A DNA stretch of 64,000 nucleotides from Bacillota bacterium (lineage in GTDB: Bacteria > Bacillota_I > Bacilli_A > Erysipelotrichales > Erysipelotrichaceae), in NCBI GenBank assembly GCA_023388535.1, contig JAEWFZ010000038.1, positions 102,887 through 166,886 on the forward strand, read 5' to 3'. Below are positions 16,786 to 24,820 of this stretch, one piece after another. Below the pieces are notes generated by a model. That model ran no database searches and was not told the origin of the DNA. It saw nothing but the letters and a program-made list of their open reading frames with translations. The position numbers and the translations under genes are program-made. The number at the start of each line of letters is the position of its first letter. The first letter of the stretch is position 1.

Positions 16786-18877
16786 ATAAACTTATTTCTA
16801 TTAGTTTAACTTCACCGGGTTCGAAAGGTATATGTAATTGATTAAAGTCATCGTAGTTATAGGTCGTTGGTTGTTGATGATGAGAACTAAAGACCTGGGT
16901 AATGGTGACTTTTTCTTTATCTAAGAAACGCTCGGGAAGATTGAAACATTGAATCCAATGCGGATCTTCTTCAATTAAATTGGTATTACAAACCGCCAAT
17001 AAAACGGAATCCTCATTCTCATAAGCAAAGCTAGCGGCCATTTCCCAAGGTCCACTAAAGCCAATTGGATAGGTCCGTTCTCGATCGAGCATGGCTTCTT
17101 GATACTTATGCTTATAAGGGATGACTTGCTGGATTAAATTCATCAACTCGAATCGATCGTCTTCCAACATATGGAACATATAGCGATCAAAGAGGGCCAG
17201 TTTACCGTAGTAAGGATCTTCTTCATCCAGCATATATTGTTCGTTTGGACGAGCATCTAATCCGGTATTCATCGGTTGTCGTTCATAGAACTCTTGACCA
17301 GAATTAATAAATGGCACGGTATTGGGAATAAAGAAGTTAAATAAAGTTAGCATTTTAGCTAAAACCTTACCGCCGAAGCGAGCCGCAATCCTAGGTGTAT
17401 CGTGGGTTTCACCACAAGCAAAGACAGGACATGGCAGATTGTAGGCGCCGTAGACAAATTGATTGAATAAACCTTCTTTAATATAAGGTTCCATCACAAA
17501 GCCATTGCCGATAATCATGTTATAGCCCTTATCTAAACTATCCTGAGCGTTGGCGATGTCCAACTCTTCAGCAATGAAGCAGAAGTTTTCGTCTAAGCGC
17601 TTCGCTTTATTAATAATTCGATCGATTAAAGGCTGTGGCAAAGCATGGCCCATATCGATGCGGGCACCATCAATGCCGTAATGTCTTTGATAAAAAGGAA
17701 TAATATCCGATAAAACATCCCAAAGTTCCTCATTAATAATTGAACCAGGATTTAAGGAAGCTTTCGCCACATCGTAGAGGATATAAGGATTTAAATCCAA
17801 CTCTAATTCTTCTAAGTATTTTTGAGAGTTCTTTGGATGATCTAAATAGAGTCTAAAGTAAGTGATATCGGTCCAAGCTGGCTGCGGATCGTTAATATGA
17901 TCGGAAAAAGCTGGAGCTACGGTTAAACCAAATACTTCTTCTACCAAATCGAGGATTTCAATATTAGGATTTTCCTTGTGCTTCAATAGTAAATTATTCC
18001 ATTTAATAGGATCTTGTTGACGTGGATTCACCACAAACTTCTTGAGATGCTCAATGACTTCTTCAGAAGCGAAAAGATCTTCGAAATATTCTTTCTTGGC
18101 CGAAACGGTACCTTCGATTGTTTCCACCATCGGTGGACCATAATTTTCAATGTCTTCCTTTTTAATCCAATAAAACCAATCAGGATGTTTTAAGATTAAA
18201 TCGCTATTGACCGAGTTAGTTCTTGGAATAATGTCAATAATCACCTTCATACCAAGGATATGAGCGGCTTCCACCAAAGCTTTAAACTCAAGTTCAACCG
18301 TTGACTCGTTTCCGGCTAGTGGTTCTTTTAGGTTAGGATCTAATTCAAAAAAGTTAGAAACCCCATAAGGAGAACCGAGTTCTCCTTTTTTATCTTTGAG
18401 GGAATATTTAGATATAGGCAAGAGATACAAAGTATCTACTCCCATTTTCTTAAGCATCGGTAGGATATGTAGGGTCTTTAAAAATGTTCCAGTATCTCGC
18501 AGATCATAGAGATTATTATTATCCAAGCGTCCGTTACGATCGTGATCATAGGAGGCCGATGTTCGAATCATCATCGAGTAAGCCACCGATTGTTTGATCC
18601 AATCGCCATTGCTTAAGTCTGGATTTGGCAAGGGATGGGTTTTGTAATAAGGTTTTAAATAATCGATACTTGTATCAGCGGCTTGTTTTAAGTAATAGTC
18701 GATGGTATCGATCATGTGTTGATAAGGATGAACTAAAATATTTCCATCTCTTACATGTTGGTGTTTTTGAGCGAGCTTGGCTTGGTCCCAACTGTCAGGG
18801 ATAGCATAATTAAAACGATGATTGACTCGCTCTTTCTCTTGATTTAAGAGTTCTTTCACTTTTATTAATGATTGCAT
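16784..18877 (-). CDS. Unusual GH13-family enzyme, GlgE/maltosyltransferase-like motifs
   Basis: A 697-residue GH13 protein with no signal peptide. The three catalytic positions are present: Asp408 in GARIDMGHALP, Glu437 in FIAEELD and Asp493 in GETHDTPR. Region I is DIIPRTNS (from Asp215) without the usual Asn-His, and the MGHALP stretch after the nucleophile recalls NPHTKP of GlgE-type maltosyltransferases. The barrel has a long insertion (about 240-400), and the N-terminal 90 residues match nothing I know. GGAGAC lies 8 bases before the ATG. It could be a glucan transferase or phosphorylase-like enzyme rather than a hydrolase. GH13 clan membership is firm; activity is unknown. Confidence 0.75.
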   Translation of the reverse strand: MQSLIKVKELLNQEKERVNHRFNYAIPDSWDQAKLAQKHQHVRDGNILVHPYQHMIDTIDYYLKQAADTSIDYLKPYYKTHPLPNPDLSNGDWIKQSVAYSMMIRTSASYDHDRNGRLDNNNLYDLRDTGTFLKTLHILPMLKKMGVDTLYLLPISKYSLKDKKGELGSPYGVSNFFELDPNLKEPLAGNESTVELEFKALVEAAHILGMKVIIDIIPRTNSVNSDLILKHPDWFYWIKKEDIENYGPPMVETIEGTVSAKKEYFEDLFASEEVIEHLKKFVVNPRQQDPIKWNNLLLKHKENPNIEILDLVEEVFGLTVAPAFSDHINDPQPAWTDITYFRLYLDHPKNSQKYLEELELDLNPYILYDVAKASLNPGSIINEELWDVLSDIIPFYQRHYGIDGARIDMGHALPQPLIDRIINKAKRLDENFCFIAEELDIANAQDSLDKGYNMIIGNGFVMEPYIKEGLFNQFVYGAYNLPCPVFACGETHDTPRIAARFGGKVLAKMLTLFNFFIPNTVPFINSGQEFYERQPMNTGLDARPNEQYMLDEEDPYYGKLALFDRYMFHMLEDDRFELMNLIQQVIPYKHKYQEAMLDRERTYPIGFSGPWEMAASFAYENEDSVLLAVCNTNLIEEDPHWIQCFNLPERFLDKEKVTITQVFSSHHQQPTTYNYDDFNQLHIPFEPGEVKLIEISL

Positions 18878-18965
18878 GTGAGTCTCCTTAATTCTATTAA
18901 CCCTATTATACTAAATATTTAGAAACATAGTTAATCAACTAAAGTAATGATTGAAACCTATTTTA

Positions 18966-18992
18966 AAAAAAATCCGTTTAACGAATGGTTTT
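18966..18992 (-). terminator. Possible terminator of the FemAB-type gene
   Basis: On the minus strand ATTCG-TTAAA-CGGAT (5 pairs, one G:U) leads into eight T residues; it overlaps the stop codon. Confidence 0.4.
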
Positions 18993-20000
18993 AAAGGCTA
19001 AAGCCGCGATATTACTAATGAGTGGGAAGGTAAATAAATTGAATTCGCCGATAAAGACTTTAACTAAAGGTCCAAAGCTGGATTTGAACATTGTCAAGCC
19101 ATCATCCAAGCTACCTTCTACACCACCAAAACTAAAGTATTTACAACCTTGTTCTTGAGCCCATTTAATCGCTTCATAGCGTAAGGGATAGGTTGAATTG
19201 TATTGTTTAAAATCATCATCGTAGCCGGAATAAAGGATTTCAGCCATATCTTTGGACTTAACGATAAGTCCAGAACTTATCAGCTGATCATCTAGATACG
19301 CCGATAAAACACAAGCGTCTTCTTTAAAGGCGTTTAAGAGATGTTCAAAATAAGCTTGATTGCGTAGTTCAATCCCATGTCTTGACTCGGTAAAATTCAC
19401 CATTTTAACCAGACTGTCAACTTGGTTGCCTTCGTTTTTGACGATCACGCCTTTGTTAAAGCTATTTCTTATTTTCTTTCGCGTTTTTTTAGGAATCAGA
19501 CTATCGTAATCCTTGGTGGGAAGTTCTAATTGAATTCTAGGTTGAATAGTTTCGTGCATCACCAAGCTATAACCAAGATGTCTTAATCCGTGCTTTCTCA
19601 TTTTTTCAACAAAAGTATCATCTTTTTCATTAGCTAATTGCAGGTTGCGATCGAAAGCTAATTTGTTGATGACGATGTTGGGATCGATTTTACATAAGAG
19701 GACTTTTTGTTTCCGTAAATGTTTTTTTAAGTTAGTAAAGAAAAAAGACAGCAAGTTTTCATCATTAAAATCAAGCAGTGGTCCTCTGGGCATATAAGCA
19801 AATTTCTGGCCTAAAGGTAATCTTCTTAATAAAATCATGGCAGCGGCTACGATTTGTTGTTGATCTTTTACTGCTACATAGAGGGCTTGCCAATTGGCTT
19901 TGGTTTTAGCCCAACTGCTGTTTTGAAAGTAGCTGTTTAAAGGATGTGTTTTAGCGTAAGCATCGAATTCCGATGCGCTTAAGTTTGATATATATTCCAT
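18978..20000 (-). CDS. FemAB-family aminoacyltransferase
   Basis: A 340-residue protein of the FemX/FemA/FemB family, which use aminoacyl-tRNA to add residues to the peptidoglycan stem peptide. It has two GNAT-like lobes: FAYMPRGPLLD (about 69-79) is the typical first-lobe signature, the basic stretch KKTRKKIRNSFNKGV (about 170-184) is typical, and YSGYDDDFKQYNSTYPLRYE and FSFGGVEG are second-lobe signatures. It lacks the coiled-coil helical arm inserted in S. aureus FemA. No Shine-Dalgarno sequence is present; an extended -10 box ends 7 bases before the ATG, suggesting a leaderless mRNA. A wall role is inferred from the family. Confidence 0.85.
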   Translation of the reverse strand: MEYISNLSASEFDAYAKTHPLNSYFQNSSWAKTKANWQALYVAVKDQQQIVAAAMILLRRLPLGQKFAYMPRGPLLDFNDENLLSFFFTNLKKHLRKQKVLLCKIDPNIVINKLAFDRNLQLANEKDDTFVEKMRKHGLRHLGYSLVMHETIQPRIQLELPTKDYDSLIPKKTRKKIRNSFNKGVIVKNEGNQVDSLVKMVNFTESRHGIELRNQAYFEHLLNAFKEDACVLSAYLDDQLISSGLIVKSKDMAEILYSGYDDDFKQYNSTYPLRYEAIKWAQEQGCKYFSFGGVEGSLDDGLTMFKSSFGPLVKVFIGEFNLFTFPLISNIAALAFKTIR

Positions 20001-20007
20001 GTAATGT

Positions 20008-20016
20008 ATTATAGCA
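20008..20016 (-). promoter_or_regulatory. Extended -10 of FemAB-type gene, leaderless start
   Basis: The minus strand reads TGCTATAAT, then ACATTAC, then ATG. Transcription starting 7-8 bases after the -10 box would begin at or next to the start codon. No ribosome binding site fits. Confidence 0.6.
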
Positions 20017-20080
20017 TAATTGCTTTATCTCAAGGATTGTCCTAAGCTCTAAAAGAACCCTTATTTTCTTGATATATATT

Positions 20081-20089
20081 TGTTACAAT
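20081..20089 (+). promoter_or_regulatory. Extended -10 of antiterminator gene, leaderless start
   Basis: TGTTACAAT is an extended -10 element; 8 bases later the ATG at 20098 follows. The expected start of transcription (about 20096-20098) coincides with the start codon and no ribosome site is seen. Confidence 0.55.
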
Positions 20090-20097
20090 TAGACTAT

Positions 20098-20946
20098 ATG
20101 ATGAGTAACCAACGCTACACTATTAAGAAAATCCTAAATAATAACGTGGTATCTGCCAACCGCGGTTTTCAGGAAGTCATTGTCATGGGCTTAGGTATTG
20201 GATTTCAGGCTAAACCTAGAGAAGTGATTGATAATAGCAAGATAGAAAAAATCTTTGAACTAAAACGAGAAGATCATTACAAAATGATGTCGCTTGCCCA
20301 AGAGATTTCGGAAGCCACGTTTAATGCGGCTTACAATATTATCAAACGCAACGAATCGCTCTTTAATATGCCGTTGGACAACCATGCCTATTTGGTTTTA
20401 ATCGATCATATTAATTTTGTGCTACAGCGTCACGCTAGCGGTCAAGTGATTCGAAATCTTTTGTTTGAAGATTTGCGTTTAATGTATCCGGAGGAATTGC
20501 GGATGGCGTTAGCAATTTTAAACGATGTCAACCAGGAATTTAAAACCGACTTACCAGAGGATGAAGCAGGTTTCTTAGTTATGCATATCATTAATGGAAC
20601 CAATCCTGCCTTGGATAACCAATCGGCCTTACTGACTGATACCATATTAGATAGCCTGAATGTGATTCGAGACTTTTATTTAATTTCCTTGAAACCTGAA
20701 GATTTGGCGACACAAAGAATCATGGTTCACCTTAAGCTTTTGTGTCAAAGGGTGCTTTCGGGTACTCAGGTTGACTTTAAAGAAAGGGTTTTATATAATG
20801 TCTTTGAGGATTTTCCGAAAGCGCATCAATGTGCGTTGGAGGTCCAAAAATTTATCGAAACGCGTTTAAACGCTAAAATCAATCAACAGGAAACGGTGTA
20901 TTTGACCATCCATCTTAATCGATTGGAAATGGTTTATCACCAGTAA
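20098..20946 (+). CDS. BglG/LicT-family transcriptional antiterminator
   Basis: A 282-residue RNA-binding antiterminator. The CAT domain covers residues 1-55 (YTIKKILNNNVVSA, GFQAKP); PRD1 and PRD2 follow, with conserved His residues (DHINF near 104, MHIING near 162, LTIHLNR near 275) that PTS proteins phosphorylate. It binds the RAT sequence just after its own stop and prevents termination before the trehalose PTS genes. I start at ATG 20098 (20101 is also possible); the longer TTG start at 20080 overlaps the promoter. Known bacterial trehalose operons usually use TreR of the GntR or LacI family, so BglG-type control is notable. Confidence 0.92.
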   Translation: MMSNQRYTIKKILNNNVVSANRGFQEVIVMGLGIGFQAKPREVIDNSKIEKIFELKREDHYKMMSLAQEISEATFNAAYNIIKRNESLFNMPLDNHAYLVLIDHINFVLQRHASGQVIRNLLFEDLRLMYPEELRMALAILNDVNQEFKTDLPEDEAGFLVMHIINGTNPALDNQSALLTDTILDSLNVIRDFYLISLKPEDLATQRIMVHLKLLCQRVLSGTQVDFKERVLYNVFEDFPKAHQCALEVQKFIETRLNAKINQQETVYLTIHLNRLEMVYHQ

Positions 20947-20975
20947 GGATTGTAACCTATCGGGCAAGACCTTCT
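20947..20975 (+). promoter_or_regulatory. RAT antiterminator RNA site
   Basis: GGATTGTAACCTATCGGGCA followed by AGACC is a near-ideal ribonucleic antiterminator, the target of LicT/SacT/BglG proteins. It begins directly after the antiterminator stop codon and its last bases form the left arm of the following terminator, so both structures exclude each other. Confidence 0.9.
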
Positions 20976-21014
20976 GTAGATTCACATTTTATGTGAGTGT
21001 ATAGAAGGTTTTTA
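20969..21014 (+). terminator. Conditional terminator before trehalose PTS genes
   Basis: ACCTTCTGTA pairs with TATAGAAGGT (one wobble), with an inner stem ATTCAC/GTGAGT, then TTTTTA. It overlaps the RAT by about 7 bases, the standard arrangement for PTS-controlled antitermination. Confidence 0.9.
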
Positions 21015-21060
21015 TTTTCTAAAGGGGCTTTAAACGCAATACAGAGAGAGGAGCAGTATA

Positions 21061-22506
21061 ATGAGTAGATTTACAGAAGAAGCCACCCAATTAGTTCAAC
21101 TATTAGGTGGAAAAGAGAACATTAACGCCGTAACCCACTGTGTTACTAGAATGCGTTTTGTTCTTGTCGATCCAAGTAAGGCCGATATCCCAGCGATTGA
21201 AGCTTTACCATCCGTCAAGGGTAGTTTTACCCAGGCCGGCCAATTCCAAGTCATTATTGGAAATGAAGTGGCGGAATTTTATAACGACTTTACTAAAGTC
21301 GCCGGGGTTGAAGGTGTCTCAAAAGATGCGGTTAAAGAACAAGCAAAATTACACCAAAACGCCCTACAAAGATTAATGTCCAATTTAGCAGAAATCTTTG
21401 CTCCAATTATTCCAGCGATCGTAGCTGGTGGTATGATTCTTGGTTTTAGAAATATTCTTGAAGCCGTTCCAATGTTTACCGAAGCCGGCGCTTTTGATTT
21501 AGTTAACGGTACTTTAAAAATCGTTGATATTTCCGTGTTCTGGAATGGGGTAAACCACTTCCTTTGGCTCTTAGGAGAAGCTATTTTCCATTTCTTGCCA
21601 GTCGGTATTGTTTGGGCGGTAACCCGCAAGATGGGTGCCACTCAAATATTGGGTATCGTTTTAGGTATTACCCTAGTTTCACCACAACTCTTGAACGCTT
21701 ATGGTGTTTCAGGAACTGCAGCGGGCGATATTCCAGTTTGGAACTTCGGCTTTGCTCAGGTTCAAATGATTGGTTATCAAGCTCAAGTCATTCCAGCGAT
21801 GCTGGCGGGCTTTACCTTGGTCTATCTTGAGCGTTTCTTTAAGAAAGTTATTCCAAATGTTATTCAAATGATTTTTGTTCCACTACTTTCCCTTTTACTA
21901 GCGGTTCTTGTAGCTCACATTGTTCTTGGACCAATTGGTTGGGTTGTTGGTAAGTGGATTTCAGATGTTGTTTATGCTGGTTTAACATCAAGCTTTAGAG
22001 TTATCTTTGCTGGTATCTTTGGTTTCTTCTATGCACCACTGGTCATTACTGGATTGCACCATATGACCAACGCCATCGACTTACAACTAGCAGCAGACTA
22101 TGGCGGAACTTTATTATGGCCGATGATTGCCTTTAGTAATATTGCTCAAGGTTCAGCGGTACTTGGTGTTTGGTGGCTACATCGTCAGTCTAATCCGGAA
22201 GAGTCTCAAGTTTCGGTGCCAGCCCTTATCTCTTGTTATTTAGGGGTTACTGAGCCGGCTATGTTTGGGATTAACTTAAAGTACTCGTATCCGTTTATCT
22301 CAGCGATGATTGGATCAGCGATTGCTGGCGTAACATCGGTTGGTATTGGCTTAATGGCCAACAACGTCGGTGTTGGTGGTTTACCTGGTTTCTTGAGTTT
22401 TAACTTCAACCTGTGGGGGTACTTCTTCTTAATAGCGGCGATTGTAATTGTCGTTCCGTTCACCCTTACTGTAGTTTTAGGTAAGCGCAAAGAAGCCAAA
22501 GCTTAA
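21061..22506 (+). CDS. treP: Trehalose-specific PTS enzyme IIBC
   Basis: A 481-residue membrane protein that imports and phosphorylates trehalose. The EIIB domain (1-80) has the phosphorylated Cys27 in THCVTRMRF; the EIIC domain (about 105-475) has some ten membrane segments and the GITEPA-like motif GVTEPAMFGINLK. It lacks a fused EIIA domain; that function is encoded two genes downstream. AGGAGC is placed 8 bases before the ATG. Trehalose rather than sucrose is inferred from the phosphotrehalase gene next to it. Expression depends on the RAT/terminator in the leader. Confidence 0.93.
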   Translation: MSRFTEEATQLVQLLGGKENINAVTHCVTRMRFVLVDPSKADIPAIEALPSVKGSFTQAGQFQVIIGNEVAEFYNDFTKVAGVEGVSKDAVKEQAKLHQNALQRLMSNLAEIFAPIIPAIVAGGMILGFRNILEAVPMFTEAGAFDLVNGTLKIVDISVFWNGVNHFLWLLGEAIFHFLPVGIVWAVTRKMGATQILGIVLGITLVSPQLLNAYGVSGTAAGDIPVWNFGFAQVQMIGYQAQVIPAMLAGFTLVYLERFFKKVIPNVIQMIFVPLLSLLLAVLVAHIVLGPIGWVVGKWISDVVYAGLTSSFRVIFAGIFGFFYAPLVITGLHHMTNAIDLQLAADYGGTLLWPMIAFSNIAQGSAVLGVWWLHRQSNPEESQVSVPALISCYLGVTEPAMFGINLKYSYPFISAMIGSAIAGVTSVGIGLMANNVGVGGLPGFLSFNFNLWGYFFLIAAIVIVVPFTLTVVLGKRKEAKA

Positions 22507-22513
22507 ATTAAAA

Positions 22514-24172
22514 ATGACGATGAAAACATATAATAAATTTCAATCCGTCGTTTACCAAATCTATCCCCGTTCGTTTAAAGACAGCAACGGGGATGGGATT
22601 GGGGATATCAGAGGAATTATTGAAAAGCTCGATTACTTAGAAAAACTAGGGGTTGATTACCTGTGGTCTACCCCCTTCTTCGTTTCCCCACAAAAAGATA
22701 ATGGTTACGATGTAGCCAATTATTATGAAATTGATCCTTTGTTTGGCACGATGGAAGATGTCGAAACACTCATTGACGAAGCGGCTAAACGAGGCATCTC
22801 GGTGATGTTTGATATGGTCTTTAATCACACCTCAACCGATCATGAGTGGTTTCAAAAAGCGAAGGCCGGAGATAAACATTATCAAAACTACTATTTCTTT
22901 AGGACAAAAGAAGAGATTGCGAATTGGCAGTCTAAGTTTGGTGGTAGCGCCTTTGAATATTTAGAAGATTTGGATTTGTATTATTTACATCTCTATGACG
23001 TTAGTCAAGCCGACTTGAATTGGGAAAATCCAGAGGTATTTGAACAACTCTGCCAGGTAATTAATTTCTGGTTGGATAAAGGCGTCAAGGGATTTAGATT
23101 TGATGTCATCAACTTAGTATCAAAACCAGAAGTGTTCGAAGATGATGAGATTGGCGATGGACGTCGTTTCTATACCGACGGACCTAAGATCCACGAACAT
23201 CTCCACCGCTTAAATCAAGCGACGTTTGGCCAAAGAGAAGATATCCTTACGGTCGGTGAGATGAGTAGTACTAGTGTTGAACAAGGCGTAAAATACGCCG
23301 ATCCCAACCGTGATGAATTGTCGATGATTTTTAACTTTCATCACCTCAAGGTTGATTATCGGGATAATCAAAAATGGCAAGTACAGCCCTTTGACTTCTT
23401 ACAGCTGAAAAAGATTTGGAAGGATTGGCAAGAAGCAATGCAAGCTCATCAAGCCTATTCGGCTGTTTTCTACAACAACCACGATCAACCGCGAGCTAAC
23501 TCTCGCTTTGGCGATGATCGTAACTATCCTTACCAATCCGCAACCATGATTGCTACTTCGATTCATATGATGCGAGGTATGCCTTATATTTATCAGGGGG
23601 AAGAGATTGGTTTACCGAATGCTTATTTTGAGTCGATCGAGGATTATGTAGATGTTGAATCGACGAATATGTATAGAATTTTAATGGAAAAGCATCGCGA
23701 TCAAGCCAAAGTATTAAGCATTCTAAAAGCCCATTCCCGTGATAACGCACGAACCCCAATCCCTTGGGACGAGCGTCAAGAAAACTTTGGCTTTAGTAAC
23801 CATAAACCGTGGATTTCTTTTTCCAAACATCCTAATCTAAAATCTGTACGCCAAGACTTAGAGTCTGAGCAATCGGTCTTTAAATACTATCAAAAACTGA
23901 TACAATTAAGGAAAGAGTTAGAGATTATAAGCATCGGTCAGATAAACTTTTTGGAGATGGATCATCCTCAATTGTTTGTCTATGAACGGATCTATGAGGA
24001 TCAAAAGTTGCTTGTCATTACGAACCATTATCCGGATCAGGTAGAGTATAATTTACCGTATCAAGGGGAGATTCTACTATCCAATTACCATCGTAAGCAA
24101 CTCGAACAAACGATTACCATAGAACCTTATGAAGCTTTAGTAATCCTAGCTAGAAAGGATACATATGTTTAA
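22514..24172 (+). CDS. treC: Trehalose-6-phosphate hydrolase
   Basis: A 552-residue cytoplasmic GH13 enzyme that splits trehalose-6-phosphate to glucose and glucose-6-phosphate. Motifs: YQIYPRSFKDSNGDGIGD near the N-terminus, region I DMVFNHTS, nucleophile Asp197 (GFRFDVI), Glu249 (TVGEM) and Asp324 (NNHDQPR). Phosphotrehalase features include FGGSAFEY and the SSTSVEQGVKYADPNRDELS region (from about 251). The ATG lies 7 bases after the EIIBC stop with no clear ribosome site, so translation may be coupled. It overlaps the EIIA gene by 8 bases. Confidence 0.94.
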   Translation: MTMKTYNKFQSVVYQIYPRSFKDSNGDGIGDIRGIIEKLDYLEKLGVDYLWSTPFFVSPQKDNGYDVANYYEIDPLFGTMEDVETLIDEAAKRGISVMFDMVFNHTSTDHEWFQKAKAGDKHYQNYYFFRTKEEIANWQSKFGGSAFEYLEDLDLYYLHLYDVSQADLNWENPEVFEQLCQVINFWLDKGVKGFRFDVINLVSKPEVFEDDEIGDGRRFYTDGPKIHEHLHRLNQATFGQREDILTVGEMSSTSVEQGVKYADPNRDELSMIFNFHHLKVDYRDNQKWQVQPFDFLQLKKIWKDWQEAMQAHQAYSAVFYNNHDQPRANSRFGDDRNYPYQSATMIATSIHMMRGMPYIYQGEEIGLPNAYFESIEDYVDVESTNMYRILMEKHRDQAKVLSILKAHSRDNARTPIPWDERQENFGFSNHKPWISFSKHPNLKSVRQDLESEQSVFKYYQKLIQLRKELEIISIGQINFLEMDHPQLFVYERIYEDQKLLVITNHYPDQVEYNLPYQGEILLSNYHRKQLEQTITIEPYEALVILARKDTYV

Positions 24173-24668
24173 ATTTCTAAAAAAGAAAGAAGAAAAAGTC
24201 GAACCTGTTGTCGATGAAGTTTATCGCAGTTTCGGAAAAGGAAAGGTCTTGCCTTTAGAAGAAGTTCCTGACCAAGTTTTTGCTCAAAAGATGATGGGTG
24301 ATGGCTATGCGCTTGAACTGAGCGATAGTAAGATTGTCGCTCCAATCAGCGGTGAAGTGGCTTTGGTATTCCCGACCGGACATGCTTTTGGCATCAAGGA
24401 TAAGGATGGTGTTGAAATTCTCATCCATCTCGGTATTGATACGGTTGAATTGAATGGTCTTGGTTTCGAGTCTAAGGTCGTTCAAGGCCAAAAGGTCAAA
24501 CAAGGAGATGTCTTATCGTACATGGATTTGGAGGCGATTAAAAACGCTGGTAAATCCATCATCAGTCCGTTCATTATCACTTCTGGACAAAGCGTGACGC
24601 TTCATAAAGCACACCAAGAAGTAGATCATGATAGCGAAGGGATTATTACCATAAATTTGGAAGGTTAA
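24165..24668 (+). CDS. crr: PTS glucose-type enzyme IIA
   Basis: A 167-residue EIIA of the glucose superfamily that passes phosphate from HPr to EIIB. The phosphorylated residue is His88 in ILIHLGIDTV, with the supporting His73 in GHAFGI, matching His90 and His75 of E. coli EIIA-Glc. The first 20 residues are a charged extension (KKKEEKVEPVVDE). It overlaps the phosphotrehalase gene by 8 bases and should serve the EIIA-less trehalose EIIBC; it may also serve other EIIBC proteins. Its terminator hairpin overlaps the stop codon. Confidence 0.94.
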   Translation: MFKFLKKKEEKVEPVVDEVYRSFGKGKVLPLEEVPDQVFAQKMMGDGYALELSDSKIVAPISGEVALVFPTGHAFGIKDKDGVEILIHLGIDTVELNGLGFESKVVQGQKVKQGDVLSYMDLEAIKNAGKSIISPFIITSGQSVTLHKAHQEVDHDSEGIITINLEG

Positions 24669-24682
24669 ACCTTCCTTTTTTT
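24659..24682 (+). terminator. Terminator of trehalose operon
   Basis: GGAAGGT (24659-24665) and ACCTTCC (24669-24675) form a 7-bp stem followed by seven T. The TAA stop codon lies in the loop. Confidence 0.9.
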
Positions 24683-24742
24683 GTGTTTTATAATGATTTA
24701 ACATATAAAAAACGACTAATAATAGCAATACTATAGATTCAA

Positions 24743-24771
24743 TTGACACCGCTTACATTGTATGTTATCTT
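24743..24771 (+). promoter_or_regulatory. Promoter of AfuA-type binding protein
   Basis: A perfect TTGACA (24743-24748), 17 bases, then TATCTT (24766-24771). The Pho-box-like repeats start at the -10 box and run to the ribosome site. An alternative activated -10 (for example CATAAC at 24794) inside the repeats cannot be excluded. Confidence 0.6.
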
Positions 24772-24806
24772 AAACACAGTTAACATAAGTTAACATAACT
24801 TTAACA
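24770..24806 (+). promoter_or_regulatory. Four PhoP-box-like direct repeats
   Basis: TTAAACA at 24770, then TTAACA at 24780, 24790 and 24801: repeats in helical phase (steps of 10, 10 and 11 bases). B. subtilis PhoP binds TT(A/C/T)ACA repeats spaced 4-6 bases, and PhoB-type regulators bind similar 11-bp repeats. They lie directly before the ribosome site of the ABC operon, three genes upstream of a PhoP-like response regulator gene. Confidence 0.7.
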
Positions 24807-24820
24807 AAGGAGGAATAGTT

